DNA from: JAGLQA01 sp023135565
GTDB taxonomy: Bacteria > Acidobacteriota > Aminicenantia > UBA2199
Assembly (NCBI GenBank): GCA_030639305.1
Contig: DAOWCY010000039.1
Coordinates: 1-43,141, forward strand
DNA: 43,141 bases
Direction: 5' to 3'
A program made the translations under genes and the position numbers. The notes beneath the pieces are model-generated. The model was not told the DNA's origin. It saw only the letters and a list, made by a program, of their open reading frames with translations, and did no database searches. Shown in pieces: positions 8,426 through 16,711 of the stretch. Every line of letters begins with the position of its first letter. Position 1 is the stretch's first letter.

Positions 8426-9721
8426 TCAAAGCGGTGTTAGTTCTTTAGTGATTTCCTCTACGATGCGGTCTTTGTTTTTGTCTAAATTCCAGATAGAGAA
8501 ATCTCTCATGTAAGGGGGAATGCGTTCATCGTTACGCTCCGTATCGTCCAGGATAATAGGTACCATCTGGAAACTTTTTTTCCCGTAATATTTATCCGCC
8601 ATGAGCCTGACTTCGATACCCGCCCATTCCACTTTCCAGGTATAGCTCTGGTTGTTGGTCAGGGAATTATTCGAAATCAACGGGACAAACACTTTACATT
8701 TTTTGATCTCATCTTCGATCAGGGTTTTATGTTCCCCGGCGTCCAGGTTTTCGATATCGAACCAGGCATTGCGGACTCCTTTTGCTTTGAGGAGTTTTTT
8801 CAGCGTGTTCACTTTTTCCTGGTCCGGGTGGTTGTAGCTTAAGAAGACCGAGCCATCGTATTGGATGGGTCTATTTTCCTGGAAATCCATCCATTTTTCA
8901 TACAATTGATCGACAAAAGCCCGGGATTGTCCTTCTTCTACGCCTTCAATGGCGACGATATTTTTATTAAATTGTTTTAGGAACTTGTTAAGTTCCGGGG
9001 ATTTGGTGCATTTATCGCAGACGATATAATCGCTGAAAATCCTGGACTTGTACCGCTGGTTGGTTAAAATCCGGATAACGAAGCGCATGAACCAGTCGGG
9101 ATAATCGCAGCCGATAAAGAGCAGGATTTTGTTTTTTATTTGTTGGGCGAAATATTCGGCCAGGGGGTGGCGATTATATCTGTCGGACAGGGAGAAGATG
9201 TGTTCTAATGTTTCCTCTTCGTTAAAAGCCGATTCGATCACATTGTTGAAGCTGCCTAATAAATTGAATACTGTTGCCAGGGGTTTTTCTTCATATTCCC
9301 CCGGGGGTTGGGCGAATTGCTGCAAGGAATAATCCAGCACTTTCAGTCGACTGTCCTTAAGGTTTCGTGTTTTCCGCAGGGATTTTTCCAGCAGGTCGTC
9401 CAGGGTGGTGGAAACCAAAAATTTAAAATCGGTAATGCCCGCCAATTTTTTTAAGGGTTCGAGATAGAACCTGTCTTCGTCGATCTTGTCATAAATGGAA
9501 TAGGTAGTGAGCATGACATTATCCTGGGGGTAGGCAAAAGCCAGTTCGCTGATAGACTGCCCGGTGTAGGGCACGTTGAGCTTGCGGGTGAGCTCAGAGG
9601 CGATGAAATTTTCCAGGGGAACCGGTTTGTCGTCGTAGTTGTGCACCAGGCATAAATCGTGCCCGATGATAGGGATAACCTGTCCTGCCGTTATGTTATC
9701 TATTAATGGATCCAGGTTCAT
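8426..9721 (-). CDS. SIR2-fold protein with C-terminal TIR domain
   Basis: A 431-residue protein; ATG 9721 follows AAGGAG. The N-terminal half has the layout of a SIR2-like Rossmann domain: IPIIGHDL (17-23) in place of GAGxS, STTLDDLLE (104-112) in place of the usual S-T-N-Y-D-D-L-I-E, and FIGCDYPDWFMRF (202-214). The Asn needed for SIR2 NAD+ hydrolysis is replaced by Thr, so this domain may bind rather than cleave a nucleotide (inference). Residues 289-431 are a TIR domain: SVFLSYNHPDQ (box 1), AWFDIENLDAGEHK, VFVPLIS and TWKVEWAGIE, with Glu365 at the position expected for the TIR NADase. It is the first gene of an operon with the STAND-WD40 gene. Likely role: NAD+-consuming or signal-producing effector controlled by the STAND partner. 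Confidence 0.85.
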   Translation of the reverse strand: MNLDPLIDNITAGQVIPIIGHDLCLVHNYDDKPVPLENFIASELTRKLNVPYTGQSISELAFAYPQDNVMLTTYSIYDKIDEDRFYLEPLKKLAGITDFKFLVSTTLDDLLEKSLRKTRNLKDSRLKVLDYSLQQFAQPPGEYEEKPLATVFNLLGSFNNVIESAFNEEETLEHIFSLSDRYNRHPLAEYFAQQIKNKILLFIGCDYPDWFMRFVIRILTNQRYKSRIFSDYIVCDKCTKSPELNKFLKQFNKNIVAIEGVEEGQSRAFVDQLYEKWMDFQENRPIQYDGSVFLSYNHPDQEKVNTLKKLLKAKGVRNAWFDIENLDAGEHKTLIEDEIKKCKVFVPLISNNSLTNNQSYTWKVEWAGIEVRLMADKYYGKKSFQMVPIILDDTERNDERIPPYMRDFSIWNLDKNKDRIVEEITKELTPL

Positions 9722-9810
9722 TTTATTTTTCTCCTTACATCCTTTTTCAGATGCAGGTTCCCGGTTAAGGGGATTATTGCCTGCCGAATGTTTTTTTGTT
9801 TCATACGCAG

Positions 9811-9839
9811 ATTTTATTAAACAAAAGATGTAAAGTCAA
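9811..9839 (-). promoter_or_regulatory. Sigma-70 promoter of the SIR2-TIR / STAND operon
   Basis: Minus strand: TTGACT (9834-9839), 17-bp spacer, TAAAAT (9811-9816). This gives a leader of about 85 nt before ATG 9721. Confidence 0.65.
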
Positions 9840-9954
9840 GTGTTTTGGAAATTGTGTCTCGATTCCCGGCCCCGGGTTAGTCAAAGCGCTCTGCGAACGT
9901 TCCGGGTACAGCTTCGCAAGGAGAAAATTTAGCCTGTCCCCAAAACTTTATATG

Positions 9955-10047
9955 GCACAATATTTATAGTCCTCCTTGAATTTTGAACGATTTGTTGCAT
10001 ATTTTGAATCATTTGTTGTAGATTTTTTTTTTATTAGCGGTTATAAT
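9955..10047 (+). promoter_or_regulatory. Promoter/operator module, copy 1 (before the second SBBP gene)
   Basis: Two direct repeats 21 bp apart, TTTTGAACGATTTGTTGCA (9981-9999) and TTTTGAATCATTTGTTGTA (10002-10020), are followed by a T-run and TATAAT at 10042-10047. Nearly the same arrangement, including TTATAGTCCTCC upstream, recurs at 19084-19176 before the SLOG gene. The 21-bp spacing places both repeats on one face of the helix, as expected of a regulator binding upstream of or overlapping the -35 region. Confidence 0.65.
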
Positions 10048-10062
10048 AGTATTATGTTATTA

Positions 10063-10140
10063 CGGTGAGAACTCGAAATCTGTACAATATGTTATTATTA
10101 CCGCACCCCAGGTGCCCGCCGTGAAATGGCATATGCGGTG
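10063..10140 (+). promoter_or_regulatory. Conserved leader element, copy 1
   Basis: Downstream of the -10 box, so inside the predicted 5' untranslated region. It shares GAACTCGAAAT-n-TGTACAA-n-ATGTT and ATTACCGC with elements at 16611-16695 and, inverted, 19313-19394. This copy carries extra sequence (CCCCAGGTGCCCGCCGTG) before GAAATGGCAT. An operator or structured RNA are both possible. Confidence 0.55.
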
Positions 10141-10181
10141 CCTAATGACACTAAAACAAATTTGATTAGGAGGTAGCAACC

Positions 10182-12446
10182 ATGGTTAACAAGAGAGTAA
10201 GACAGGTAATGGATTTCCCGGCAGCAGGTATCCCTGTTAGGGTAAAGAAAGGTCTAATTTTTTCGATAGTGATCGGGATTACATTTCTTTTCGCCGTGGC
10301 TGCCACTGGGATCATCGAGAACAAACCGCCGCACAGCGGCATAAAAGATTCCGCCGTGGACCTTAAGAACCAGGCTATCCCCGCCGCCGGTATGAAGAGC
10401 GGCCCGAAAATCGACACCTGGAAGATGCCCCTTTATTTTATCGCCAATAAGGGCCAGGTGGATAAGAAAGCCCGTTTCTATGCCAAAGCCTCGCGGTACA
10501 CGCTGTGGTTGACCAAAGAGGGCCTAATCTTTGACAGCGTCAAAAAAGAAAATCCCAAATCACAAAATACAAATCCCAAAGCCTCCGGCGGGGACAGCCG
10601 TTTAGCCGCTTCGCGGCAGCCATCCCACTCCTCAACAATCACCACTCACTCCCCCTCTGTGTCCTCTGTGACCTCTGTGGCTAAAACAAATAGGGACGTG
10701 TCGAGATTGTTGTTCGTGGGCGCCAACAAGAACCCGGAGATCGAGGCCCTGGAGAAAGCCAAACTCAAGGTCAACTATATTAGAGGTAATGATAAAAGCA
10801 AATGGCTGGCCGCGCCCACCGCAATGGCCGTGCGCTACAAAAGCCTTTACAAAAACATCGACCTCCAGGTTTACGGCATCGAGAAACAGATCGAGTACGA
10901 CTGGATCGTCAAACCCGGCGCTAACCCGGCGGATATTCGTTTCCAGTATGAAGACGTCAAAGGCACGCGCATCGACAAAGAAGGCAGCCTGCTTATCGAA
11001 ACGACATTCGGCGAACTGGTACACAAAAAACCTTACGCCTATCAAGTTATGAAGGCATCAGGCAAGAAGGCAGTAGGCATCAGGCAGGAAGGCAAAGAGG
11101 CAAAAGGCAGAAGACAAGAAGTGGTCGCCCGTTTCAAAAAAGTAGGCGAGAACGCCTATGGTTTCGAAGTAGGCGAATACGACAAAAATCTCGAACTGGT
11201 TATCGACCCGGTGGTGCTGGCTTACTCCACCTACCTGGGTGGAGTCTATGAAGAGTTCGGCACTGCTATTGCAGTGGATGACACCGGTATTATCTATATG
11301 ACGGGGAGGACAGAAAGCGGCAATTTCCCCATCAAAAACCAGTACCAGGGAGACCAATGGCAAATAGACGTCTTCGTTACCGTTATTGACCTTACCCAGA
11401 CTGGCTCGGCGCAGTTGCTCTACTCCACCTACCTTGGGGGGAACAATCTTGATGCCGGTATCGACATAAAGGTAGATGGCAACGGTTATGTCTATGGGGT
11501 CGGTGATACGTACAGCACCGATTTCCCCACCGTCAACCATTACCAGACTGACCTGGGCAACAGGGATGGTTTTGTCTTTAAAATCGACCCCAGCCAGAGC
11601 GGCGCTGCCAGCCTGGTCTACTCTACCTACCTGGGGGGGAACGGTATCGACAGCGCAAACGGCATAGCCGTAGACAGCAGCGATTATGTCTATGTGACCG
11701 GGTTAACAGAAAGCGGCGATTTTCCCATCCTCAATCAATACCAGGGTTACCAGGGGATCACTGCCGCCTATGTCACGAAGCTCGACCCTACCCGGAGCGG
11801 CGTAGCCAGCCTGCTCTACTCCACCTGCCTTGCAGGAGGTTGGACACAAGCTGGCCACGAAATAGCGGTAGACGACAGCGGTTATGCCTATGTCGTCGGG
11901 CAGACAGCGAGCGCTAATTTCCCCACCTTGAACCCATGCATGGTCGATCCGGGGGATGGTCCTAATATTGATGATTTTTTTATCAGCAAAATCGATGCTT
12001 CCCAGAGCGGCGCAAACAGCCTGCTCTACTCCACCTACCTGGGCGGCAATGCAGGTGATGTCGGTGTGGCCATAGACGTAGACAGCAGCGGTTATGTCTA
12101 TGTGACCGGGTATACAGGGAGCAGCGATTTCCCTACCGTGAACGCCTACCAGGGAAGCGCCGGATTTAATAATACTGATGTGGTGGTTGCCAAACTCGAC
12201 ATCACCCAGACGGGCGCGGCGCAGTTACTCTACTCCACCTATCTTTCGGGTGCCGGGGAGGATAGGGGTGACAGCATAGCCGTTGATGCCGGTGGTTATA
12301 TCTACGTGACCGGGTATACAAAGAGCGGCGATTTTCCCACCTTCAACCAATACCAGGGAGACCAGGGGGGGGTAGATGATGGCTTTGTTGCGAAACTCGA
12401 TCCCACCCGGAGCGGCACCTTGAGCCTGCTCTACTCCACCTACTAA
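10182..12446 (+). CDS. Second SBBP propeller protein, N-terminal part (ends at a premature TAA)
   Basis: ATG 10182 follows AGGAGGT at a good distance. The 754-residue product has an N-terminal hydrophobic export segment (GLIFSIVIGITFLFAVAATGI), a DUF7948-like region (PLYFIANKGQVDKKARFYAK, YGIEKQIEYDWIVKPG) closely matching the protein at 2235, and six complete SBBP blades (STYLGGV, STYLGGN, STCLAGG, STYLSGA). The reading frame stops at TAA 12444-12446 directly after LLYSTY, exactly where every other blade continues with L-G-G. The same frame stays open beyond it to 16547. A single T-to-A change of TTA to TAA explains the break. Truncation here would remove blade seven and all FN3 and regulatory-like domains, so this is probably the front half of a broken gene, or a sequencing error. 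Confidence 0.85.
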   Translation: MVNKRVRQVMDFPAAGIPVRVKKGLIFSIVIGITFLFAVAATGIIENKPPHSGIKDSAVDLKNQAIPAAGMKSGPKIDTWKMPLYFIANKGQVDKKARFYAKASRYTLWLTKEGLIFDSVKKENPKSQNTNPKASGGDSRLAASRQPSHSSTITTHSPSVSSVTSVAKTNRDVSRLLFVGANKNPEIEALEKAKLKVNYIRGNDKSKWLAAPTAMAVRYKSLYKNIDLQVYGIEKQIEYDWIVKPGANPADIRFQYEDVKGTRIDKEGSLLIETTFGELVHKKPYAYQVMKASGKKAVGIRQEGKEAKGRRQEVVARFKKVGENAYGFEVGEYDKNLELVIDPVVLAYSTYLGGVYEEFGTAIAVDDTGIIYMTGRTESGNFPIKNQYQGDQWQIDVFVTVIDLTQTGSAQLLYSTYLGGNNLDAGIDIKVDGNGYVYGVGDTYSTDFPTVNHYQTDLGNRDGFVFKIDPSQSGAASLVYSTYLGGNGIDSANGIAVDSSDYVYVTGLTESGDFPILNQYQGYQGITAAYVTKLDPTRSGVASLLYSTCLAGGWTQAGHEIAVDDSGYAYVVGQTASANFPTLNPCMVDPGDGPNIDDFFISKIDASQSGANSLLYSTYLGGNAGDVGVAIDVDSSGYVYVTGYTGSSDFPTVNAYQGSAGFNNTDVVVAKLDITQTGAAQLLYSTYLSGAGEDRGDSIAVDAGGYIYVTGYTKSGDFPTFNQYQGDQGGVDDGFVAKLDPTRSGTLSLLYSTY
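12444..12446 (+). other. In-frame TAA interrupting the second SBBP gene
   Basis: The codon sits at the Leu position of the STYLGG motif of blade seven (STY-stop-GGSGNE). The reading phase is identical on both sides, and coding-quality sequence resumes immediately with IDVDSFGNAYLTGG. There is no frameshift, only a nonsense codon. Confidence 0.9.
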
Positions 12447-12506
12447 GGCGGGAGCGGCAATGAAAGCTGCGGCGGCATTGACGTAGACAGCTTCGGTAAT
12501 GCCTAT

Positions 12507-15500
12507 TTGACCGGTGGTACGGGCAGCGTCGATTTTCCCACCTTGAATCCCTACCAGGGCGATCAAGCCGGCGGGGATGCCTTTGTGGCAAAGATTAGCC
12601 CCGGCGTTCCTGCCGTGGATACGCCCACCAGCGCCGCTGTAACAAGCGCTACCGCCACTTTAGGCGGCAATGTTTCCGAAACCGGTGAGTCCGCTGTGAC
12701 GGAACGGGGGATTTATTGGAGCATTACGAATGGTTTTACCCCTCCGGGTCAGGGCACGAAAGTTTCGGAAACCGGCACTTGGGGTACCGGCACATTTATC
12801 CTGCCGGTTTCGGGCTTGCCTCCGGGAACCACCATTTATTTCAAAGCCTTTGCCGCTAACACCGCGGGCAGCGGTTATTCCGCCCAGGCTTCCTTTACTA
12901 CCCCCCCTGAACCGCCCACCGTTACTACCACGACTGTTACGGGTATAACCTCATCCTCAGCAGACAGCGGGGGTGATGTGACCGCCGACGGCGGGGCGAC
13001 TGTGACAGCCCGCGGCGTGTGCTGGAACACCGGCGGCACTCCTACTACCGCGGATAATACTACAAACGATGGCACCGGTGCCGGGGTTTTTACCAGTTCT
13101 ATTACCGGGTTAGCTCCGGGCGCTACTTATTATGTCCGTGCCTATGCGGTCAACAGCGTAGGCTCCGGTTACGGTGGCGAGGAGACCTTTACGACTCTGC
13201 CGGTTGTGCCGACAGTCACCACTGACGCTGTTTCCGCCATCACTCCCACAACTGCCACAGGCGGCGGCAATATCACCGACAACGGCGGGGCGGCGGTCAC
13301 GGGCAGGGGTGTGTGCTGGAACACTACCGGCAGCCCCACCACCGCGGACAGCAGTACAAACGACGGAACCGGCGCCGGGGCATTTCCCAGTTCTCTTACC
13401 GGTCTAACTCCCGGCGCCACTTATTATGTTCGCGCTTATGCGGTTAACAGCGCCGGAATCGGCTACGGTAACCAGGTCTCCTTTACGACATTACCGGTTT
13501 TACCTACAGTCACCACTAACGCCATTTCCGCTATCACTCCCACTACTGCCACAGGCGGCGGTAATGTCACCAACAATGGTGGAGCGGCGGTTACGGCCCG
13601 CGGCCTTTGCTGGAATACCACCGGTAATCCCACCACCACAGACAGCAATACGACCAACGGCACCGGAATAGGAGCTTTTACCGGTTCTATTACCGGTTTA
13701 ACTCCGGGCGCTACTTATTATGTCCGTGCCTATGCGGTCAACAGTGTGGGCACGGCCTACGGTAACCAGGTTTCTTTTACGACTGCGCCGGTTTTACCTC
13801 AAATTATCACTAACCCGGTTTCCGCGATAACACCCACTACTGCCTTAGGCGGCGGCAATGTCACCAACAACGGTGGGGCGGCGGTGACAGCCCGGGGCGT
13901 GTGTTGGAATACCCGCCCCAATCCCACCACGGCAAACGCTAAAACCAGCGACGGAAGCGGCAGCGGCGCATTTTCCAGTTACATTAGGGGCCTGACTCCC
14001 GGCACTACGTATTATGTTCGCGCCTATGCAATCAACAGCGTGGGCACGGCCTATGGTAACCAGGTGCTCTTTACCACGTCACCGATCCCACCTACCGTCA
14101 TTACTGACCCGGTCACATTGATAGATTCTACATCAGCCTCAGGCGGCGGCACAGTCACCTATGACGGCGGCGCGGAGGTCACCGCCCGGGGCCTGTGCTG
14201 GAATAAAACGGGCGCTCCCACCACCGCCGACAGCTATACCATCGACGGCAGCGACGTCGGCAGCTTTACCGGCCAGATCACCGGACTGACCCGGGGCTCC
14301 TTCTATTACATCAGGGCCTATGCGGTTAACATGGCGGGCGCCGGCTACGGCAGTGTCCGGGTATTGGATATGACATCCACCAAGCCTATCATTTCCGGGA
14401 AAGTCACTGCAAACGGCGAAGGCCTGCCCGGTGTCACCATCACCTTTTCCGGCAGCGGTTCTACCGTCACCGGCAGCGACGGCAGCTATTCACACGAGGT
14501 TGAAGACGGCTGGTCGGGCGAAGCCGTTCCGCAAAAAACCGGCTATACATTTTTTCCCGCCTCCATCTCCTACACCAACCTTAGCGACGATCAAACAAAC
14601 CAAAACTATATGGCCGCTTTGCCCACCAATACACAGTCCTATATAATTAAGGGAGTCGTAAAAACAACCGGCGGGATGCCGCTCTACGGGGTGACACTGA
14701 CCTTCTCCGGCGCCGGTTCAACCAAAACGTTGATTGACGGCAGTTATGCCCACCGGGTGCCGGGCGGCTGGAACGGCACCGTCACCCCATCGAAAATCTC
14801 CTATAAATTCGAACCGGGAGAACGAAGCTATCCCGGAGTCAACGGAAACCTCAGCGGAGAGGACTATGAAGCCGAATCCCTCTACCCGGTGTTCACCTTC
14901 GTTTCAGGCCGGGTAAAAAACCAGGCCGGGCAAGGCATTCCAGACGTTCTCATATCCTTCTCAAACCAGGCAGGCAGCACCATGACCGTCACCGATGCCG
15001 GCGGCTACTACATCCATGCCGTGGAAAAGGACTGGCAGGGCACAGTCACCCCGATAAAAAAGAATTACACCTTCTCCCCGCTCTACACCCAGTACCCGCC
15101 TGTGAGCGACAGTCTCGAAAACCGCGACTATATAGCTTCGCATATCGGCTTTACCCTGGATATCGACGCCCGCTGGAAAGTCCAAAAGACCATGGCTATG
15201 GAAAAAGGCTATGGGGAAATTACGGTCACCCTGAAAGGCACGCCCAATGCTAATTCCGGCCGGTACGTTATTTACAAGAAAGAGGAAGGCGGCCGTTACG
15301 AGCCGATAGCAGAGATTCCCAAAGCCGAATTTGAAAGCGAAAGAACCTATATTTATAACGACCTGACTATAAACACGGATAAAATATACGCCTATAAAGT
15401 AGAAGCCTTTGATACCTCCGATGTGCTTATCCAGGCCTCCCCCGTTGATTCCATCCCCGATCAACCGGGAGACGACCCGGTTGAGATCTTTTTGATTTCA

Positions 15501-16547
15501 GGCCGGGTGACTGACGTAAATGGCGCCGCCTTAGACAGGGTGGTGGTCACATTCAGCAATAACGGCGGTTATGCGGCCACCAATATCGACGGTAATTACT
15601 ACCGGTTGGTGAATAAAGGCTGGTCGGGTACAGCCACACCGAAGAAATTCGGCTTCAGCTTTGAACCGGGTCCTACAAATTTCAATAACATAACCGCAGA
15701 TAGAGTCCGGGATTACCGGGCCGAAGCGCAGCTCCCGGTTGTTACGGGCAAGATTACCACTGCTGGAGGAAAAGGCGTAGGCAGCGTCATCCTCTCCTTT
15801 TCCAACGGCGGCCGCGTCAGCTTAACCGATACCGAAGGCCGGTATCTCCAGGCAGTGAAAAACGGCTGGACGGGAATCGTCACACCGCAGAAAACCGGTT
15901 ATGAATTCACCCCTGCCGGTTTGCCTTTTACGGCTGTGCACTCTCCCCGGAGCGGCGGCAATTTTTCCGCCAAAGCTGTGCAGTTGTATCTTTCCGGTAA
16001 GATTAATCTTTTTACCGGCGGCGGTTTCTCCGGTATCGAGGGTGTGTCCCTATCTTTTTCCAACAACGGCGGCACAGCCAAAACAGTAGTTGGCGGGCAA
16101 TACGAGCATAAAATCGAAAGGGGCTGGTACGGTTCCGTGACTCCCTCTAAAGAAGGTTTCCTGTTCATGCCCGCGTCGCGGGCCTCTTCCTATGAAGATC
16201 ACGAATATGCCCAGGACTTTACTGCGCTGTTCGGCAGTATCGACCTGGGTCTCCAGGCGGAGTGGGTAATCGGCGGCACGCCTTTCATAAAGAAAGAGTA
16301 TTTGAAAGTCACGCTGAACGTGGCTATCACCGGGGACATTCCTCTTTCCGGTTACGTCATTTACCGGCGAACCGGGAGCGGCTATTACGAAGAAATAGGT
16401 CGGGTCAGCCCCACTGAACTGCAGAGCGGCGGTTCTTTCGAGTACAACGACAAGAATGTGACGCCGGGTGAAACCTATTATTATAAAGCCGCGGCCCTTC
16501 ATGAAAGCGGCTTGAGTATCAAGGAGTCCAATGAAGCAAAGATATAG
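12507..16547 (+). CDS. Second SBBP protein, C-terminal part: FN3-like repeats and carboxypeptidase-regulatory-like repeats
   Basis: In-frame continuation of the gene at 10182. The coding frame is open from 12447; 12507 is only the first possible (TTG) start and lacks a ribosome site, so independent translation is unlikely. It encodes the rest of blade seven, then six FN3-like units of about 98 residues (VTARGVCWN, TGLTPGATYYVRAYAVNS; about 12606-14370). Three carboxypeptidase-regulatory-like domains follow (ISGKVTANGEGLPGV, WSGEAVPQKTGY), then a FN3-like sandwich (RYVIYKKEEGGRYEPI), three more regulatory-like domains and a last FN3-like domain (GYVIYRRTGSGYYEEIG). No sorting motif or barrel is visible. 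If readthrough or an error is assumed, the full protein is about 2120 residues. Probable surface adhesin. Confidence 0.85.
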   Translation: MTGGTGSVDFPTLNPYQGDQAGGDAFVAKISPGVPAVDTPTSAAVTSATATLGGNVSETGESAVTERGIYWSITNGFTPPGQGTKVSETGTWGTGTFILPVSGLPPGTTIYFKAFAANTAGSGYSAQASFTTPPEPPTVTTTTVTGITSSSADSGGDVTADGGATVTARGVCWNTGGTPTTADNTTNDGTGAGVFTSSITGLAPGATYYVRAYAVNSVGSGYGGEETFTTLPVVPTVTTDAVSAITPTTATGGGNITDNGGAAVTGRGVCWNTTGSPTTADSSTNDGTGAGAFPSSLTGLTPGATYYVRAYAVNSAGIGYGNQVSFTTLPVLPTVTTNAISAITPTTATGGGNVTNNGGAAVTARGLCWNTTGNPTTTDSNTTNGTGIGAFTGSITGLTPGATYYVRAYAVNSVGTAYGNQVSFTTAPVLPQIITNPVSAITPTTALGGGNVTNNGGAAVTARGVCWNTRPNPTTANAKTSDGSGSGAFSSYIRGLTPGTTYYVRAYAINSVGTAYGNQVLFTTSPIPPTVITDPVTLIDSTSASGGGTVTYDGGAEVTARGLCWNKTGAPTTADSYTIDGSDVGSFTGQITGLTRGSFYYIRAYAVNMAGAGYGSVRVLDMTSTKPIISGKVTANGEGLPGVTITFSGSGSTVTGSDGSYSHEVEDGWSGEAVPQKTGYTFFPASISYTNLSDDQTNQNYMAALPTNTQSYIIKGVVKTTGGMPLYGVTLTFSGAGSTKTLIDGSYAHRVPGGWNGTVTPSKISYKFEPGERSYPGVNGNLSGEDYEAESLYPVFTFVSGRVKNQAGQGIPDVLISFSNQAGSTMTVTDAGGYYIHAVEKDWQGTVTPIKKNYTFSPLYTQYPPVSDSLENRDYIASHIGFTLDIDARWKVQKTMAMEKGYGEITVTLKGTPNANSGRYVIYKKEEGGRYEPIAEIPKAEFESERTYIYNDLTINTDKIYAYKVEAFDTSDVLIQASPVDSIPDQPGDDPVEIFLISGRVTDVNGAALDRVVVTFSNNGGYAATNIDGNYYRLVNKGWSGTATPKKFGFSFEPGPTNFNNITADRVRDYRAEAQLPVVTGKITTAGGKGVGSVILSFSNGGRVSLTDTEGRYLQAVKNGWTGIVTPQKTGYEFTPAGLPFTAVHSPRSGGNFSAKAVQLYLSGKINLFTGGGFSGIEGVSLSFSNNGGTAKTVVGGQYEHKIERGWYGSVTPSKEGFLFMPASRASSYEDHEYAQDFTALFGSIDLGLQAEWVIGGTPFIKKEYLKVTLNVAITGDIPLSGYVIYRRTGSGYYEEIGRVSPTELQSGGSFEYNDKNVTPGETYYYKAAALHESGLSIKESNEAKI
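12915..14096 (+). repeat. Tandem 294-bp coding repeats (FN3-like units)
   Basis: Units start at 12915, 13209, 13503 and 13797 with an exact 294-bp (98-codon) period, and a diverged unit follows. Shared segments include GGAAVTARG, CWNT and TYYVRAYAVNS. The high DNA similarity suggests recent expansion and makes copy-number change by recombination likely. Confidence 0.85.
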
Positions 16548-16548
16548 T

Positions 16549-16572
16549 TTTTTCAAGCTTGGTCTTGAAAAA
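16549..16572. other. Hairpin after the second SBBP gene
   Basis: Nine-base-pair stem TTTTTCAAG (16549-16557) / CTTGAAAAA (16564-16572) with a 6-nt loop, starting just past the stop at 16547. A near-identical hairpin (TTTTTCAAG/CTTGGAAAAA) lies at about 19378-19402. It may be a weak terminator; the right arm also overlaps a promoter-like TTGAAA. Confidence 0.5.
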
Positions 16573-16593
16573 GCAATTAAAAAAATGTAATAA
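16565..16593 (+). promoter_or_regulatory. Putative promoter of the LRR-barrel gene
   Basis: TTGAAA (16565-16570), 17-bp spacer, TAATAA (16588-16593). The leader of about 110 nt would contain the conserved element at 16611-16695. Confidence 0.45.
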
Positions 16594-16610
16594 TATATAG
16601 TGTTTTTTAT

Positions 16611-16695
16611 AGACAAAGCATGAAGAAAAAGCCACCTGGCGGTGGGAACTCGAAATATGTACAACATGTTGTTCATTACCGCCATGTAATGGCAT
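16611..16695 (+). promoter_or_regulatory. Conserved leader element, copy 2
   Basis: It contains GGGAACTCGAAATATGTAC, AACATGTT and the imperfect palindrome CATTAC-CGCCAT-GTAATG just before the ATG at 16712. By eye it is almost the reverse complement of 19313-19394 over its whole length, including the AGACAAAGC end. Copy 1 at 10063 matches its central part. Confidence 0.65.
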
Positions 16696-16711
16696 AAAAT
16701 GAGGTAATAAA

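Noticed and set aside
5522..9721. Standard Thoeris (ThsA/ThsB)
   Set aside because: ThsA is SIR2-SLOG and ThsB a separate TIR protein; here SIR2 and TIR are fused and the partner is STAND-WD40.
12444..12446. TAA as a sense codon (recoding)
   Set aside because: Other genes in the window use TAA, TAG and TGA as normal stops, so only a local event or error is reasonable.
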